In this document: piece by piece, positions 33,939 through 35,426 of the stretch
How the letters are laid out: each line of letters begins with the position of its first letter
Position numbering within the stretch: position 1 is the first letter of the stretch
Source: Nautiliaceae bacterium
GTDB lineage: Bacteria; Campylobacterota; Campylobacteria; Campylobacterales; Nautiliaceae
Length of the DNA: 35,426 nt
Direction: 5' to 3'
Assembly (NCBI GenBank): GCA_027036005.1
Contig: JALVTJ010000027.1
Location: 1-35,426, forward strand
Notes under the pieces: model-generated
The model's database searches: none
What the model was told of the DNA's origin: nothing
Seen by the model: only the letters and a program-made list of their open reading frames with translations
Translations under genes and position numbers: made by a program

Positions 33939-34694
33939 TTTTTCCAAAAATTTAAACCTCCACTCCTTTCTTGCTTCTTTTATTCTGTTTTTATCAACTT
34001 CGATAATGCCGATTTCTTCTTTATTTCCCAAGATATTTATTATCTCACCTTCCGGAGAGATAGCAAAACTTTTCCCGTAAAAATCCCATTCTTTAAAACT
34101 TCCGATTCTGTTTGCCCTTATTACATATATATGATTCAAAAAAGCTTTTGTTTTTAATATTTCAAGCCATCTTTTATTTGAATTAAACGTCCCGACGCTC
34201 GGGATTAAAACACAATCCACTCTTTTTTCGCTAAAATAACGCCAAAAATTTTCAATATGCGATTCAAATCCGAACATTATCCCGAATTTAATTCCTTCAT
34301 TTATAAAAATCAAAGGAAAATCTCTTTTTTTATCGAAATATTTCTCTTCGTTCCAATGCGGATAAGGAATAAAGACTTGTTGATAATAATATCTTGCATT
34401 TTTGTCTATTTTTGCAATGACTTTATATTTTTTATTGTTTAATATTCTTACAATGGGAGCGATAATTGTTATATTGTAAATTTGAGCCAAATGTTTTAAA
34501 TGTTTTATCTGATGATTGGTTTGATTTTTAATAAAACTTAAAGGAGTTTTTTCAAGTTCTTTAAAAAATCTATTAAGAACGTATTCCGGTAAAACAATCA
34601 AACTTGCGCCATTTTTCTTTGCATTTTGAATTAAAAGACTAAGCTTTGCCTTATCATAAGGCAGATTATCCGTTTGTAAAATAGCTATTTTCAT
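33921..34694 (-). CDS. Nitrilase-fold (carbon-nitrogen hydrolase) protein lacking the catalytic Cys and Lys
   Basis: 257 aa of the CN-hydrolase fold. The first catalytic residue Glu37 is kept in LIVLPEY, and the second Glu (Glu116/117 in WNEEKYF) is present. The nucleophile position, usually 'GxxICxE/D', reads GIMFGFES, giving Gly142 where Cys is expected. The catalytic Lys, usually 'YRKxHxP', reads YYQQVFIP, giving Gln at ~106. On this evidence the protein is unlikely to be a normal amidase and may be a pseudoenzyme or binding protein. It starts 3 bp after xseB and is convergent with mqnC. Confidence 0.8.
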   Translation of the reverse strand: MKIAILQTDNLPYDKAKLSLLIQNAKKNGASLIVLPEYVLNRFFKELEKTPLSFIKNQTNHQIKHLKHLAQIYNITIIAPIVRILNNKKYKVIAKIDKNARYYYQQVFIPYPHWNEEKYFDKKRDFPLIFINEGIKFGIMFGFESHIENFWRYFSEKRVDCVLIPSVGTFNSNKRWLEILKTKAFLNHIYVIRANRIGSFKEWDFYGKSFAISPEGEIINILGNKEEIGIIEVDKNRIKEARKEWRFKFLEKSIKHF

Positions 34695-34697
34695 TTA

Positions 34698-34874
34698 CTA
34701 TCCGCTAATTTTTTCAAATTCAAGTTTAGCTTCTTCAATCATTTTACTTGCTTCTTCAAGCAGTTTAACGCCCTTTTTGTAATATTCCATTGCATCATAA
34801 AGAGTAATTTCCGGATCATTGAGTTTTTCGAGCAGTTTTTTTGCTTCTTGAAGTTTTTTTTCAAAATCTTGCAT
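34698..34874 (-). CDS. xseB: Exodeoxyribonuclease VII small subunit XseB
   Basis: 58 aa. The sequence MQDFEKKLQEAKKLLEKLND then ALYDAMEYYKKG-like middle (TLYDAMEYYKKGVKLLEEAS) is the XseB pattern of two helices with 'FEExLxxLexIVxxLExxxLxLexAlxxyxxGxxLxxxC'. XseB subunits coat the XseA catalytic subunit and regulate single-strand DNA degradation. No xseA lies in the window. ATG 34874 overlaps metX by 14 bases, and the nitrilase-fold gene starts 3 bp after its stop. Confidence 0.9.
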   Translation of the reverse strand: MQDFEKKLQEAKKLLEKLNDPEITLYDAMEYYKKGVKLLEEASKMIEEAKLEFEKISG

Positions 34875-35426
34875 CCATTTCTCCTTTTAAGATATCGTTT
34901 ATTAAAAAATCAAATTTATTTACTTCAACCAAAAAAGAATCATGCCCGTAATCGCTATCGATTTCAAAATACTGGCACCTGCCTCCGAGTTTATCCATAT
35001 ATTTTTTAATATCTCTCATCTCTTCGGGGAAAAAGAGCGTATCCCCACTGAAAGAAATCAAAAACAACTTGTCTTTAATCTGAGAAAACGCTTCATCCAA
35101 AGAATTAAATCCCCTGCTGATATCAAAAAGCGAAATTGCTTTTAAAAGATAAATGTAACTTAACGCATCAAACCATTTGGGGAAATTAGCCCCGTTATAT
35201 TCAAGATAACTCTCAACCTGAAATCTACCGAAAAGTTCGAACATTCCATCTGTTTTGACATATTCCCTGCCGAATTTCCTCTCAAACGTTTTAGGCGAGA
35301 TATAATTTAAATATCCTATCATTCTGGCTGCTGCCAAACCTTTTAATTCGGCTCCTATTTTATAATTTCCGTTGTTAAATTCCTTATCCGCCCTTATTGC
35401 TTCTATCATCGATTTGTTTATTGCGA
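34861..35426 (-). CDS. metX: Homoserine O-acetyltransferase MetX, C-terminal part
   Basis: Partial: the frame is open to the right edge of the window, giving ~188 C-terminal residues of a protein of about 370. It acetylates homoserine with acetyl-CoA in methionine synthesis. Family marks are ESYLEYNGANFPKWFDALSYIYL (a MetX-specific stretch), SGDTLFFP holding the catalytic Asp, and YGHDSFL holding the catalytic His. The nucleophile Ser is outside the window. The last codons overlap xseB by 14 bases, suggesting metX-xseB-nitrilase-fold is one transcript. Confidence 0.92.
   Translation of the reverse strand, partial: AINKSMIEAIRADKEFNNGNYKIGAELKGLAAARMIGYLNYISPKTFERKFGREYVKTDGMFELFGRFQVESYLEYNGANFPKWFDALSYIYLLKAISLFDISRGFNSLDEAFSQIKDKLFLISFSGDTLFFPEEMRDIKKYMDKLGGRCQYFEIDSDYGHDSFLVEVNKFDFLINDILKGEMDARF

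Noticed and set aside
1-35426. CRISPR array, transposase, integrase or prophage genes
   Set aside because: No regularly spaced identical repeats and no frame with recombinase, transposase or phage structural motifs were seen.

Overview
The window reads as an ordinary chromosomal stretch from a low-GC (about 30% by eye) member of the Campylobacterota (Epsilonproteobacteria). Three things suggest this. One is the futalosine menaquinone gene mqnC. Another is the set of family-specific proteins: a DUF1882-type protein, a SPOR-domain protein and a compact RpoN. The last is gene order I recall from Campylobacter and Helicobacter: pheS-pheT-aroA-ispH-rpsA-(anchored protein)-serA, cvpA-lysS-glyA-DUF1882-SPOR-aroE, dedA-pepA-ychF, and tsaE-lptB-rpoN. 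The anaerobic flavour (molybdopterin enzyme, many clustered biosynthetic genes) would suit a deep-branching group such as the Nautiliales. That placement is inference, not something the sequence proves. Layout: (1) 1-4000 holds the 5' end of queC, divergent from ybeY, then tRNA-Lys(CTT), the leftward tsaE-lptB-rpoN operon, recR and a small MIP18-like protein. (2) 3996-9630 is a leftward run reading dedA, pepA, ychF, a molybdopterin oxidoreductase, a YchJ/SEC-C protein and a conserved small gene broken by a one-base frameshift. (3) 9631-10243 is the only real gene desert. It holds the wreck of an AbiE-type nucleotidyltransferase (toxin) gene pair and a long imperfect inverted repeat. (4) 10244-21233 is leftward housekeeping: pheS-pheT-aroA-ispH-rpsA-anchored protein-serA with mostly overlapping or abutting genes, then efp, apt and trpB. 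(5) 21334-23843 is a rightward hinT-like, nfo, murA set. (6) 23846-32837 is a leftward operon-like run: diguanylate cyclase, cvpA, lysS, glyA, DUF1882, SPOR, trpE, a STAS/CheX-like protein and aroE. (7) 32892-33938 is mqnC. (8) 33921-35426 is leftward metX (partial), xseB and a nitrilase-fold protein that seems to lack its catalytic cysteine and lysine. The genes serve translation (pheST, lysS, efp, rpsA, tRNA-Lys), the shikimate-to-tryptophan path (aroA, aroE, trpE, trpB), Ser/Gly/Met metabolism (serA, glyA, metX), envelope and wall work (lptB, murA, SPOR) and DNA repair (recR, nfo, xseB). No intact defence system, prophage, transposase, CRISPR array or other clearly new system is visible. 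The most unusual material is the decayed toxin locus with its inverted repeat, a ~20-bp dispersed repeat that occurs both between genes and in frame inside a gene, an A/T-rich mini-repeat family that also appears in coding sequence, the apparent nitrilase pseudoenzyme, and a long STAS/CheX protein inside an amino-acid operon.
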